Shown: positions 23,587 to 36,690, numbered from the stretch's first letter. The stretch: 64,000 nt of DNA from Prionace glauca (GCA_037974335.1 CM075728.1:112835476-112899475); one strand, 5' to 3'. A program made the numbers and translations. The notes: a model not told the origin generated them from the letters alone.

Positions 23587-23895
23587 CCAGTCGAGGGAGC
23601 ACCCAGTTGACTTCCAATGGTTTTCCTAGGCTTTCATGTTCTACTCGGCACGTGTACATCTTCTCAACATCAGCGCTGGTCGGTACACTCTTCACACTAC
23701 TTGTCAAGTAATAGAGTCCATCACTTCCCAGAGTTGGCACACTTTCTTCAGATGCTTCTGTCATTGTTTTACTGCTTTTGAGCCAAGTAACTTTGATGTT
23801 CTTGGGGTAGAAAGAATGTATTCGACAGGATAACGTCATGGATTTTCCTGGCATTGCTTTTTCTGTACATGTTATCTCGTCCAGTTTTGGAGGTT
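23587..23895 (-). CDS. Ig C1-type domain exon C, copy 1 (exon of an IgSF gene)
   Basis: A 309-bp exon with acceptor 'ttgtttcttattcag' before 23,895 and donor CTGG/GTAAGC after 23,587. Both boundaries are phase 1, so exclusion or repetition keeps the frame. It codes a C1-set Ig domain: 'PPKLDEITC' strand A, 'GKSMTLSCRIHSFYPKNI' (first Ig cysteine and the FYP turn), 'VTWLKSS' (core tryptophan), 'GLYYLTSSV' and 'YTCRVEHESL' (second cysteine in the C1 signature). Upstream on the same strand lies the truncated exon B' at 24,203-24,460. C1 domains of this kind occur in antigen-presentation and signal-regulatory receptors, so an extracellular role is likely, but the gene is not identified. The exon looks intact; whether it is spliced into a transcript is unknown. 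Confidence 0.8.
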
Positions 23896-24000
23896 CTGAA
23901 TAAGAAACAACAAAAACAAACTTACTGTAGGTTTTAACAGAGACAGGTTAGAGATATTGGGGTCAAGATTCTATCCTATCTAGCCAATGGCCAGATAATT

Positions 24001-24062
24001 TAATGATGTTGGTATGCCGGCGTTGGATTGGCGCAAACACAGTAAAAACTTGTCAGACTTTT
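24001..24062 (+). repeat. Fragment of the 'gatgttggtatgccggcgtt' repeat, unit 1
   Basis: Short fragment of the family seen at 4,505, 41,985 and 56,437. It recurs at 29,568, 35,135 and is absent from unit 4. Confidence 0.65.
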
Positions 24063-24202
24063 TACAGATAATTTAATCCACTGTGTTCTGAAAATTCAGA
24101 ATGGGGCTAAGTGTAAAATGAAAAGTTACACAATAACCTCAGCTGGAGAAATATCATGCTCAGGACTCTTCACTCATTAAAAATGTTGAAAATATTACAT
24201 AC

Positions 24203-24460
24203 CAATAACATGTAGAGTTATTTCTTTCTTCTCCACACTCTTACTGCATTTGTGTCGTACCTCACAGATATACTTTCTGCCCTGGTCTTGAAGTATATCT
24301 GGCATAATAATTAGGATACTAGTGATGCCACATGATTTATCTTCATACTCAATCTCACTTATTTGATGGTTACACTTCCGCATCATCCCATGGTCAGGAG
24401 CAAAAATTGTTCTGATCCAAACGAACAATTTCTTTCAACCCACCATTCATCCTCATTTGT
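24203..24460 (-). pseudogene. Truncated Ig exon B', copy 1
   Basis: The 3' two-thirds of exon B, with the donor ATTG/GTATGT kept at 24,203. The 5' part with acceptor, first Ig cysteine and core tryptophan is replaced at 24,460 by sequence from the start of the next unit. A net length change near 24,415 (between the equivalents of 'RLDQNN' and 'IFAPDHG' in intact exon B) also shifts the frame. The remainder reads 'IFAPDHGMMRKCNHQISEI' through 'KYICEVRHKCS' to 'ITLHVIG'. Without an acceptor it probably cannot be used as an internal exon. Confidence 0.8.
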
Positions 24461-24534
24461 ATTTATCTCACTGTAACCATTTTCAGGCAGAAAGACAGCC
24501 CCTTTCTGGTGGCATGACCAATATACATTTAGGC

Positions 24535-24848
24535 AATGGTCCTGAACAGGAAGTAATGGTGTTCTGGTATTGTTACTGAAAAATCCAGGTCAAACCTGGG
24601 TTCAAATCCCACCGTGGTACATGGTGAAATTTGAATATAATTCTAAAAATTTGGAATTAAAAAATAATGATGATCAACAAACCATTGTTGATGGCCTTTA
24701 GAGAAGGAAATCTGCCATCCTTAACTGGTCTGGCCTATTCCAGACCCACAGCAATGTGCTTCATTTGGAAATGGAGGGTAATTAGGATTGGGCAATAAAT
24801 GCTGCTGGCCCAGTCAGCATAGCCTATATCCCATGAATTAAAATACAT
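24535..24848 (+). repeat. SINE (second family), unit 2
   Basis: Equivalent of 18,965-19,280, with 'gggttcaaatcccaccgtgg' and 'gcctttagagaagg'. Confidence 0.75.
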
Positions 24849-25556
24849 GCCCTCCTACTGGATAAAGACAAGTGCAGGAGACAGCCTACAGCAGGTCAAC
24901 CTGTCCTACTTGAGGAAATGACACAAGATTCAATCAACTTATACGAGTTTGTCACGTAGATGGCACCTAGGAAAATCACGAGCTATGCACACACATGGTA
25001 TTCACATTTTGATTTAAAATAAGATTGCACTAAAGTTGTAGTGGAATTGGATTTGATTAGATAGCATGAAGAAAAACTTTTAGTTGATGCACTCAGGGAA
25101 AAGTGTGCATAAAATGTGTGTGCAATGACCAGATGTGGTAGTCTCAGCTTAATGTGGCAGAAATATGCTCTGCAGCTAGGAAATGGTTGAGCTAATTGAG
25201 TGCTTTTAACATGAAACATCCTGGGTGCAGATTTCCAGCATTTTCCTTTCTCATCTCAGATTCTATTTTCTGCAATATTTTGTGTTTATCATATGCTGTG
25301 ATCTATAGGCCAACTTTTTCCTGATCTGTTTCAGATAATTCTTAGTAAGCTGCTACATCAATATCTCCCCCCCACCCCACACCCACCCCCAAACTTCCAC
25401 TCTCCCATGATTAACTTCTCGGGGCCACCACTGACCCGAAAATTAACTGGTCCAGCCACAGAAATGCTGTGGTGACAGCATCTGGTTAGCAGTTCATTAC
25501 TCTGTCTCCCTAAAGTCTTTACATCATCTACAAGGCACAAGACAGGATAATAATGG

Positions 25557-25907
25557 AATAACTTCCACTTGCCGGGACTAAGTACACCTCCAACAATATT
25601 CAATGAATTCAACACCATCCACAACAAAACAGTCTGTTTATTTCATACCCTAACTACTTCCTTAAATATTCACTCCCTCCACTGCCAGTGCACAGTGACA
25701 CTAATGTCTACTTCCTACAGGAGGCTCTGCAGTCACTTACCAAGGCTCATTCAATAACAACCTCCAAACCTGCCTGCAGGAACGTAGCAGGTGCACGGTA
25801 ATACACTACACAACTTCCCCTCCAAATGACACTCCCATCCTGCCCTGGAAATATATGAAATATATTGTCAATTGATGACAGGAGTTTCTCCCAACAGCAC
25901 TGTGGGA
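25557..25907 (+). mobile_element. Jockey-like LINE fragment, unit 2
   Basis: Equivalent of 19,990-20,340, same sequence. Confidence 0.6.
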
Positions 25908-26857
25908 GTACCTACCTAGGACAAACTGCAGCTCTTAAAGAAGGTGGCTCACCACCTTCTGAAGTGCAATTAAGAATGGGTTTTTGTTGACCTTGTTCAG
26001 TGACACCCATGTCCTGTGAACAAGTGAAAAACCTTCCATTTGTTAAAAGCTAAGGAGATATATAACCGCATTTCCTGCACATTCAGGCACCAGATTTTCT
26101 CCAGGTTATCATGTTATCAGCTCACAGAAACCTACCACACAAATAATATAAATTGCTGAATGGACAAGAGCTCTTCAAACTAATGCCTGTCAGGTGCTCT
26201 GCTATTTTTCAAATAGACCTTTGACATAGAAGCAGAACACAAAACAAAACAGTAATTTCTTGAAAAGTATGTGGAGTCTGTAATTATTTTCCAGAGTTTT
26301 AAGTGGTTGCATCAATTGTAAAAAAATTCATTGAAATTTCCTTTGATAATAAGAAATGTACGTCCACGTGATCTGGCAACCCTTGACCTGGAAGCAGTAC
26401 TAAGAGGAAGGAAGTTAATAAACAAGTTTTGTGGCTGACAGCAAGGTTCAAAGGAGAGCTGCATGCAGATGAGGTGGAGGATGAATGTGATTGGTACATG
26501 GATACAGACAAAGAGAACAAAGACAGTCACAGAAAGAGGAACACAAGCGATTTCTTGTGCAGAGAAGAAGCAAATCACGCCAAGGAAAAGATCAATTTTT
26601 CCTGTTTCACAGGACAAAGAAGGTGGGAACTCTTCGGAGGTACAGTGCAAACTTCTAAGAGTGTCCAAAACCTGTAACACTGTGTAAATAGCTTGGGGAT
26701 GTTTAAGTACTGAATGTTTTGCCAGAAATGGCCAAACTGCACAGTGTTATAAATTGGTTAGATGAAATGGAACTCTGGAGTCCGGAAAGCTACATCATCA
26801 GGACTGTCAAGAATGGAGAGGGTTCACAGACATATGAGTTGGTGCTGATATTCATGA

Positions 26858-28717
26858 AACATAAGAAATAGGAGCAGGAGTAGGCCATCTGGCCCTTCGA
26901 GCCTGCCCCGCCATTCAATAAGATCATGGCTGATCTGTCGTGGCTCAGTTCCACATTCCCGCCCTCTCCCCATAACCCTTAATCCCCTCTCTTATCAAAA
27001 ACCCATCAACCCGTTTCTTAAAAATATTTAGCGAGGCAGCCTCCACCACTTCAACAGGCAGAGAATTCCAGAGATTCACCACCCTTTGACTGAAGAAGTT
27101 CCTCCTCAACTCTGTTCTAAACTGCCTCCCCTTTATCTTGAGGCTGTGCCCCCTAGTCCTACTGTCTTTTTTGAGCGGGAAGAGTCTCTCCACCTCTATC
27201 CTATCCATCCCATTCATCATCTTATACGTCTCAATGAGATCTCCCCTCATTCTTCTAAACTCTAACGAGTACAAGCCTAGTTTATTCAGCCTCTCCTCAT
27301 AGCTCAATCCCCTCAACTCTGGTATCAGCCGAGTAAACCTCCTCTGCACTCCCTCCAGGGCCAAAATATCCTTGCGCAGGTGCGGCGCCCAAAACTGCAC
27401 ACAGTACTCCAGCTGCGGCCTCACCAATGCACTATACAGCTGCAGCAAGACCTCCCTACTTTTATATTCAATCCCCCTCGCTATGAAGGCCAGCATCCCA
27501 TTCACTTTCCTGACCACCTGCTGCACCTGCAAGCTGGGTTTTTGCGACTCATGCACAAGGACCCCGAGGTCCCTCTGCACCGTCGCCTGCTGCAGTTGTT
27601 CGCCACGTAAGTAATAGTCCTTCCTACCATTCGTCCTACCAAAATGGACCACCTCACACTTGCCAACATTAAATTCCATTTGCCATTTCCTGGCCCATTC
27701 GCCCAGCCTATCTAGATCCTTCTGCAGACTCTCCACACCCTCCTCACAATTTGCCTTTCCCCCAATCTTGGTGTCATCAGCAAATTTTGACACCCTGCAC
27801 TCGGTTCCCTCCTCCAGATCATCTATATAAATGGTAAATAGCTGAGGCCCCAGCACCGACCCCTGGGGCACCCCACTAGTCACCAACCGTCAATCCGAAT
27901 AGCACCCATTGACCCCCACTCTCTGCCTCCTATTTGACAACCAATCCTCTATCCACGCTAACACCCTACCCCCAACTCCATGTCCCCTGACCTTCTGCAA
28001 TAACCTCTTGTGAGGTACCTTGTCAAACGCCTTCTGAAAATCCAGAAAGACCACATCCATAGGGCTCTCCTCTAACCACTGCCCTAGACACATCCTCATA
28101 GAACTCCAATAAATTTGTCAGACACGACTTCCCTTTAATGAAACCGTGTTGCGTCCGCCCTATCAAGCAATTCCCCTCAAGATGCCTCGCTATTTCCTCC
28201 TTAATGACGGATTCTAACATTTTACCTACCACAGACGTTAAACTAACCGGCCTATAATTCCCTGCCTTTTGCCTGGCACCCTTCTTAAACAACGGCGTAA
28301 CATTAGCCGTTTTCCAATCTTCTGGCACTTCCCCGGACTCCAGCGACGTCTGGAAAATAACCACCAATACATCCACTATCACCTCCGCCATTTCTTTCAG
28401 ACCCTCGGATGCATTCCATCCGGTCCTGGGGACTTGTCCACAATCAGCCCCTCCAGTCTGTTGAGCACCACCTCTCTAATAACAGTAATGTCATTAAGAC
28501 CCTCCATTCCTACCACCTTTCCATCGCTAACACCCGGCAAATTATTCACGTCCTCTTCCGTGAAGACAGAAACAAAAAAGTTATTCAAGACCTTAGCTAT
28601 ATCCCCATCCCCTACCACTAGCTCCCCTTTCTCATCCTCTAAAGGACCAACGTTCACCCTAGCCAGCCTCTTCCTTTTTATATATTTATAAAAACTCTTG
28701 CTATCCTTTTTTATATT
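26858..28717 (-). mobile_element. CR1-type LINE (subfamily A), unit 2
   Basis: Equivalent of the unit 1 LINE with the same 5' truncation and the same defects. It reads 'EYCVQFW' where unit 1 reads 'EYYVQFW'. Confidence 0.93.
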
Positions 28718-29153
28718 ATATAAACATGAAGGTGAAAGCTGTTGTCGGATAAGACTCCTGGCTTACCCTGTATTAATAAAGGACAACATTTTGTGGAGCT
28801 GTGCAGCTCTGCAGTGTCACTTTAATGAGGGGATAATGCTTGTAGTTGTGCAAGATTTTGGAGGTGAGGGGCGCGAGGCCAGAAATTCCCACCCAAGGTC
28901 AATGGAGATTTTCATTGTTGGAACCCTGCCGGCTCCAAATTCGTGGTGGGGGAGGCAGTAGATTTCCAGCACTACTGTCTAAAGTAAAATGTACCGTTCA
29001 GTCATATCATTTACTTATTAATTCAAGTGCAATTTGTGTTGGCTCTGATTCATGATAAAGAGAAAGCTCCAAAAGTATAATCATGGGTCATTTTCTCATT
29101 TGATTTTCATCCAATAAGCATAGTTATTTTGGTTTGTGGTAATGGTTGCTTAC

Positions 29154-29462
29154 CCAGTCGAGGGAGCACCCAGTTGACTTCCAATGGTTTTCCTAGGCTT
29201 TCATGTTCTACTCGGCACGTGTACATCTTCTCAACATCAGCGCTGGTCGGTACACTCTTCACACTACTTGTCAAGTAATAGAGTCCATCACTTCCCAGAG
29301 TTGGCACACTTTCTTCAGATGCTTCTGTCATTGTTTTACTGCTTTTGAGCCAAGTAACTTTGATGTTCTTGGGGTAGAAAGAATGTATTCGACAGGATAA
29401 CGTCATGGATTTTCCTGGCATTGCTTTTTCTGTACATGTTATCTCGTCCAGGTTTGGAGGTT
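29154..29462 (-). CDS. Ig C1-type domain exon C, copy 2
   Basis: Same splice sites, phases and C1 domain as copy 1 (acceptor 'ttgtttcttattcag', donor CTGG/GTAAGC). The first codons differ: 'PPNLDE' here and in copy 3, 'PPKLDE' in copies 1 and 4. No stop interrupts the exon. The intron to the truncated exon B' of the same unit is about 300 bp. The intron towards copy 1 is about 4.7 kb and contains a LINE. Confidence 0.8.
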
Positions 29463-29769
29463 CTGAATAAGAAACAACAAAAACAAACTTACTGTAGGTT
29501 TTAACAGAGACAGGTTAGAGATATTGGGGTCAAGATTCTATCCTATCTAGCCAATGGCCAGATAATTTAATGATGTTGGTATGCCGGCGTTGGATTGGCG
29601 CAAACACAGTAAAAACTTGTCAGACTTTTTACAGATAATTTAATCCACTGTGTTCTGAAAATTCAGAATGGGGCTAAGTGTAAAATGAAAAGTTACACAA
29701 TAACCTCAGCTGGAGAAATATCATGCTCAGGACTCTTCACTCATTAAAAATGTTGAAAATATTACATAC

Positions 29770-30027
29770 CAATAACATGTAGAGTTATTTCTTTCTTCTC
29801 CACACTCTTACTGCATTTGTGTCGTACCTCACAGATATACTTTCTGCCCTGGTCTTGAAGTATATCTGGCATAATAATTAGGATACTAGTGATGCCACAT
29901 GATTTATCTTCATACTCAATCTCACTTATTTGATGGTTACACTTCCGCATCATCCCATGGTCAGGAGCAAAAATTGTTCTGATCCAAACGAACAATTTCT
30001 TTCAACCCACCATTCATCCTCATTTGT
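29770..30027 (-). pseudogene. Truncated Ig exon B', copy 2
   Basis: Same truncation, same junction and same frame shift as copy 1, so all three B' copies descend from one duplication junction. Confidence 0.8.
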
Positions 30028-30101
30028 ATTTATCTCACTGTAACCATTTTCAGGCAGAAAGACAGCCCCTTTCTGGTGGCATGACCAATATACATTTAGG
30101 C

Positions 30102-30415
30102 AATGGTCCTGAACAGGAAGTAATGGTGTTCTGGTATTGTTACTGAAAAATCCAGGTCAAACCTGGGTTCAAATCCCACCGTGGTACATGGTGAAATTTG
30201 AATATAATTCTAAAAATTTGGAATTAAAAAATAATGATGATCAACAAACCATTGTTGATGGCCTTTAGAGAAGGAAATCTGCCATCCTTAACTGGTCTGG
30301 CCTATTCCAGACCCACAGCAATGTGCTTCATTTGGAAATGGAGGGTAATTAGGATTGGGCAATAAATGCTGCTGGCCCAGTCAGCATAGCCTATATCCCA
30401 TGAATTAAAATACAT
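30102..30415 (+). repeat. SINE (second family), unit 3
   Basis: Equivalent of 24,535-24,848. Confidence 0.75.
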
Positions 30416-31123
30416 GCCCTCCTACTGGATAAAGACAAGTGCAGGAGACAGCCTACAGCAGGTCAACCTGTCCTACTTGAGGAAATGACACAAGATTCAA
30501 TCAACTTATACGAGTTTGTCACGTAGATGGCACCTAGGAAAATCACGAGCTATGCACACACATGGTATTCACATTTTGATTTAAAATAAGATTGCACTAA
30601 AGTTGTAGTGGAATTGGATTTGATTAGATAGCATGAAGAAAAACTTTTAGTTGATGCACTCAGGGAAAAGTGTGCATAAAATGTGTGTGCAATGACCAGA
30701 TGTGGTAGTCTCAGCTTAATGTGGCAGAAATATGCTCTGCAGCTAGGAAATGGTTGAGCTAATTGAGTGCTTTTAACATGAAACATCCTGGGTGCAGATT
30801 TCCAGCATTTTCCTTTCTCATCTCAGATTCTATTTTCTGCAATATTTTGTGTTTATCATATGCTGTGATCTATAGGCCAACTTTTTCCTGATCTGTTTCA
30901 GATAATTCTTAGTAAGCTGCTACATCAATATCTCCCCCCCACCCCACACCCACCCCCAAACTTCCACTCTCCCATGATTAACTTCTCGGGGCCACCACTG
31001 ACCCGAAAATTAACTGGTCCAGCCACAGAAATGCTGTGGTGACAGCATCTGGTTAGCAGTTCATTACTCTGTCTCCCTAAAGTCTTTACATCATCTACAA
31101 GGCACAAGACAGGATAATAATGG

Positions 31124-31474
31124 AATAACTTCCACTTGCCGGGACTAAGTACACCTCCAACAATATTCAATGAATTCAACACCATCCACAACAAAACAGT
31201 CTGTTTATTTCATACCCTAACTACTTCCTTAAATATTCACTCCCTCCACTGCCAGTGCACAGTGACACTAATGTCTACTTCCTACAGGAGGCTCTGCAGT
31301 CACTTACCAAGGCTCATTCAATAACAACCTCCAAACCTGCCTGCAGGAACGTAGCAGGTGCACGGTAATACACTACACAACTTCCCCTCCAAATGACACT
31401 CCCATCCTGCCCTGGAAATATATGAAATATATTGTCAATTGATGACAGGAGTTTCTCCCAACAGCACTGTGGGA
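31124..31474 (+). mobile_element. Jockey-like LINE fragment, unit 3
   Basis: Equivalent of 19,990-20,340. Confidence 0.6.
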
Positions 31475-32424
31475 GTACCTACCTAGTACAAACTGCAGCT
31501 CTTAAAGAAGGTGGCTCACCACCTTCTGAAGTGCAATTAAGAATGGGTTTTTGTTGACCTTGTTCAGTGACACCCATGTCCTGTGAACAAGTGAAAAACC
31601 TTCCATTTGTTAAAAGCTAAGGAGATATATAACCGCATTTCCTGCACATTCAGGCACCAGATTTTCTCCAGGTTATCATGTTATCAGCTCACAGAAACCT
31701 ACCACACAAATAATATAAATTGCTGAATGGACAAGAGCTCTTCAAACTAATGCCTGTCAGGTGCTCTGCTATTTTTCAAATAGACCTTTGACATAGAAGC
31801 GGAACACAAAACAAAACAGTAATTTCTTGAAAAGTATGTGGAGTCTGTAATTATTTTCCAGAGTTTTAAGTGGTTGCATCAATTGTAAAAAAATTCATTG
31901 AAATTTCCTTTGATAATAAGAAATGTACGTCCACGTGATCTGGCAACCCTTGACCTGGAAGCAGTACTAAGAGGAAGGAAGTTAATAAACAAGTTTTGTG
32001 GCTGACAGCAAGGTTCAAAGGAGAGCTGCATGCAGATGAGGTGGAGGATGAATGTGATTGGTACATGGATACAGACAAAGAGAACAAAGACAGTCACAGA
32101 AAGAGGAACACAAGCGATTTCTTGTGCAGAGAAGAAGCAAATCACGCCAAGGAAAAGATCAATTTTTCCTGTTTCACAGGACAAAGAAGGTGGGAACTCT
32201 TCGGAGGTACAGTGCAAACTTCTAAGAGTGTCCAAAACCTGTAACACTGTGTAAATAGCTTGGGGATGTTTAAGTACTGAATGTTTTGCCAGAAATGGCC
32301 AAACTGCACAGTGTTATAAATTGGTTAGATGAAATGGAACTCTGGAGTCCGGAAAGCTACATCATCAGGACTGTCAAGAATGGAGAGGGTTCACAGACAT
32401 ATGAGTTGGTGCTGATATTCATGA

Positions 32425-34284
32425 AACATAAGAAATAGGAGCAGGAGTAGGCCATCTGGCCCTTCGAGCCTGCCCCGCCATTCAATAAGATCATGGCTGA
32501 TCTGTCGTGGCTCAGTTCCACATTCCCGCCCTCTCCCCATAACCCTTAATCCCCTCTCTTATCAAAAACCCATCAACCCGTTTCTTAAAAATATTTAGCG
32601 AGGCAGCCTCCACCACTTCAACAGGCAGAGAATTCCAGAGATTCACCACCCTTTGACTGAAGAAGTTCCTCCTCAACTCTGTTCTAAACCGCCTCCCCTT
32701 TATCTTGAGGCTGTGCCCCCTAGTCCTACTGTCTTTTTTGAGCGGGAAGAGTCTCTCCACCTCTATCCTATCCATCCCATTCATCATCTTATACGTCTCA
32801 ATGAGATCTCCCCTCATTCTTCTAAACTCTAACGAGTACAAGCCTAGTTTATTCAGCCTCTCCTCATAGCTCAATCCCCTCAACTCTGGTATCAGCCGAG
32901 TAAACCTCCTCTGCACTCCCTCCAGGGCCAAAATATCCTTGCGCAGGTGCGGCGCCCAAAACTGCACACAGTACTCCAGCTGCGGCCTCACCAATGCACT
33001 ATACAGCTGCAGCAAGACCTCCCTACTTTTATATTCAATCCCCCTCGCTATGAAGGCCAGCATCCCATTCACTTTCCTGACCACCTGCTGCACCTGCAAG
33101 CTGGGTTTTTGCGACTCATGCACAAGGACCCCGAGGTCCCTCTGCACCGTCGCCTGCTGCAGTTGTTCGCCACGTAAGTAATAGTCCTTCCTACCATTCG
33201 TCCTACCAAAATGGACCACCTCACACTTGCCAACATTAAATTCCATTTGCCATTTCCTGGCCCATTCGCCCAGCCTATCTAGATCCTTCTGCAGACTCTC
33301 CACACCCTCCTCACAATTTGCCTTTCCCCCAATCTTGGTGTCATCAGCAAATTTTGACACCCTGCACTCGGTTCCCTCCTCCAGATCATCTATATAAATG
33401 GTAAATAGCTGAGGCCCCAGCACCGACCCCTGGGGCACCCCACTAGTCACCAACCGTCAATCCGAATAGCACCCATTGACCCCCACTCTCTGCCTCCTAT
33501 TTGACAACCAATCCTCTATCCACGCTAACACCCTACCCCCAACTCCATGTCCCCTGACCTTCTGCAATAACCTCTTGTGAGGTACCTTGTCAAACGCCTT
33601 CTGAAAATCCAGAAAGACCACATCCATAGGGCTCTCCTCTAACCACTGCCCTAGACACATCCTCATAGAACTCCAATAAATTTGTCAGACACGACTTCCC
33701 TTTAATGAAACCGTGTTGCGTCCGCCCTATCAAGCAATTCCCCTCAAGATGCCTCGCTATTTCCTCCTTAATGACGGATTCTAACATTTTACCTACCACA
33801 GACGTTAAACTAACCGGCCTATAATTCCCTGCCTTTTGCCTGGCACCCTTCTTAAACAACGGCGTAACATTAGCCGTTTTCCAATCTTCTGGCACTTCCC
33901 CGGACTCCAGCGACGTCTGGAAAATAACCACCAATACATCCACTATCACCTCCGCCATTTCTTTCAGACCCTCGGATGCATTCCATCCGGTCCTGGGGAC
34001 TTGTCCACAATCAGCCCCTCCAGTCTGTTGAGCACCACCTCTCTAATAACAGTAATGTCATTAAGACCCTCCATTCCTACCACCTTTCCATCGCTAACAC
34101 CCGGCAAATTATTCACGTCCTCTTCCGTGAAGACAGAAACAAAAAAGTTATTCAAGACCTTAGCTATATCCCCATCCCCTACCACTAGCTCCCCTTTCTC
34201 ATCCTCTAAAGGACCAACGTTCACCCTAGCCAGCCTCTTCCTTTTTATATATTTATAAAAACTCTTGCTATCCTTTTTTATATT
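32425..34284 (-). mobile_element. CR1-type LINE (subfamily A), unit 3
   Basis: Equivalent of the unit 1 and 2 LINEs, with the same truncation point and defects. Confidence 0.93.
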
Positions 34285-34720
34285 ATATAAACATGAAGGT
34301 GAAAGCTGTTGTCGGATAAGACTCCTGGCTTACCCTGTATTAATAAAGGACAACATTTTGTGGAGCTGTGCAGCTCTGCAGTGTCACTTTAATGAGGGGA
34401 TAATGCTTGTAGTTGTGCAAGATTTTGGAGGTGAGGGGCGCGAGGCCAGAAATTCCCACCCAAGGTCAATGGAGATTTTCATTGTTGGAACCCTGCCGGC
34501 TCCAAATTCGTGGTGGGGGAGGCAGTAGATTTCCAGCACTACTGTCTAAAGTAAAATGTACCGTTCAGTCATATCATTTACTTATTAATTCAAGTGCAAT
34601 TTGTGTTGGCTCTGATTCATGATAAAGAGAAAGCTCCAAAAGTATAATCATGGGTCATTTTCTCATTTGATTTTCATCCAATAAGCATAGTTATTTTGGT
34701 TTGTGGTAATGGTTGCTTAC

Positions 34721-35029
34721 CCAGTCGAGGGAGCACCCAGTTGACTTCCAATGGTTTTCCTAGGCTTTCATGTTCTACTCGGCACGTGTACATCTTCTCA
34801 ACATCAGCGCTGGTCGGTACACTCTTCACACTACTTGTCAAGTAATAGAGTCCATCACTTCCCAGAGTTGGCACACTTTCTTCAGATGCTTCTGTCATTG
34901 TTTTACTGCTTTTGAGCCAAGTAACTTTGATGTTCTTGGGGTAGAAAGAATGTATTCGACAGGATAACGTCATGGATTTTCCTGGCATTGCTTTTTCTGT
35001 ACATGTTATCTCGTCCAGGTTTGGAGGTT
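34721..35029 (-). CDS. Ig C1-type domain exon C, copy 3
   Basis: Splice sites, phases and domain as in copy 2; the two exons look identical. It keeps both Ig cysteines, the core tryptophan and the 'YTCRVEHESL' signature. Confidence 0.8.
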
Positions 35030-35336
35030 CTGAATAAGAAACAACAAAAACAAACTTACTGTAGGTTTTAACAGAGACAGGTTAGAGATATTGGGGTCAA
35101 GATTCTATCCTATCTAGCCAATGGCCAGATAATTTAATGATGTTGGTATGCCGGCGTTGGATTGGCGCAAACACAGTAAAAACTTGTCAGACTTTTTACA
35201 GATAATTTAATCCACTGTGTTCTGAAAATTCAGAATGGGGCTAAGTGTAAAATGAAAAGTTACACAATAACCTCAGCTGGAGAAATATCATGCTCAGGAC
35301 TCTTCACTCATTAAAAATGTTGAAAATATTACATAC

Positions 35337-35594
35337 CAATAACATGTAGAGTTATTTCTTTCTTCTCCACACTCTTACTGCATTTGTGTCGTACCTCACA
35401 GATATACTTTCTGCCCTGGTCTTGAAGTATATCTGGCATAATAATTAGGATACTAGTGATGCCACATGATTTATCTTCATACTCAATCTCACTTATTTGA
35501 TGGTTACACTTCCGCATCATCCCATGGTCAGGAGCAAAAATTGTTCTGATCCAAACGAACAATTTCTTTCAACCCACCATTCATCCTCATTTGT
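35337..35594 (-). pseudogene. Truncated Ig exon B', copy 3
   Basis: Third copy of the same truncated exon; donor kept, 5' half and acceptor lost. Confidence 0.8.
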
Positions 35595-35668
35595 ATTTAT
35601 CTCACTGTAACCATTTTCAGGCAGAAAGACAGCCCCTTTCTGGTGGCATGACCAATATACATTTAGGC

Positions 35669-35982
35669 AATGGTCCTGAACAGGAAGTAATGGTGTTCTG
35701 GTATTGTTACTGAAAAATCCAGGTCAAACCTGGGTTCAAATCCCACCGTGGTACATGGTGAAATTTGAATATAATTCTAAAAATTTGGAATTAAAAAATA
35801 ATGATGATCAACAAACCATTGTTGATGGCCTTTAGAGAAGGAAATCTGCCATCCTTAACTGGTCTGGCCTATTCCAGACCCACAGCAATGTGCTTCATTT
35901 GGAAATGGAGGGTAATTAGGATTGGGCAATAAATGCTGCTGGCCCAGTCAGCATAGCCTATATCCCATGAATTAAAATACAT
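35669..35982 (+). repeat. SINE (second family), unit 4
   Basis: Equivalent of 24,535-24,848, same sequence as units 2 and 3. Confidence 0.75.
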
Positions 35983-36690
35983 GCCCTCCTACTGGATAAA
36001 GACAAGTGCAGGAGACAGCCTACAGCAGGTCAACCTGTCCTACTTGAGGAAATGACACAAGATTCAATCAACTTATACGAGTTTGTCACGTAGATGGCAC
36101 CTAGGAAAATCACGAGCTATGCACACACATGGTATTCACATTTTGATTTAAAATAAGATTGCACTAAAGTTGTAGTGGAATTGGATTTGATTAGATAGCA
36201 TGAAGAAAAACTATTAGTTGATGCACTCAGGGAAAAGTGTGCATAAAATATTTGTGCAATGACCAGATGTGGTAGTCTCATCTTAATGTGGCAGAAATAT
36301 GCTCTGCAGCTAGGAAATGGATGAGCTAATTGAGTGCTTTTAACATGAAACATCCTGGGTGCGGTTTTCCAGCATTTTCCTTTTTCGTCTCAGATTCTAG
36401 TATCTGCAGTATTTTGTGTTTATCGTATGCTGTGGTCTATAGGCCAACTTTCTCCTGATCTGTTTCAGATAATTCTTAGACAGCTGTTACATCAATATCT
36501 CCCACCCACCCCACACCCACCCCCAAACTTCCACTCTCCCATGATTAACTTCTCGGGGCCACCACTGACCCGAAAATTAACTGGTCCAGCCACAGAAATG
36601 CTGTGGTGACTGCATCTGGTTAAAAGTTCATTACTTTGTCTCCCTAAAGTCTTTACATCATCTACAAGGCACAAGACAGGATAATAATGG

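Larger units (their letters stand above)
18895..24460. repeat. Tandem unit 1
   Basis: Its left ~540 bp differ from the other three units at many positions (for example 'tttcatgcagaaagat' against 'tttcaggcagaaagac'). From about 19,433 onward it is almost identical to units 2 and 3. Confidence 0.95.
24461..30027. repeat. Tandem unit 2 (hybrid)
   Basis: Its left ~0.54 kb carries the unit-4-like variants and the remainder the unit-1-like variants. Private changes include 'ctaggacaaactgc' at 25,917 against 'ctagtacaaactgc' elsewhere. Confidence 0.95.
30028..35594. repeat. Tandem unit 3 (hybrid)
   Basis: Same mosaic as unit 2, sharing with it the 'ccaggtttgg' variant at the start of exon C. A private variant is 'gaagcggaacac' near 31,797. 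Confidence 0.95.
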
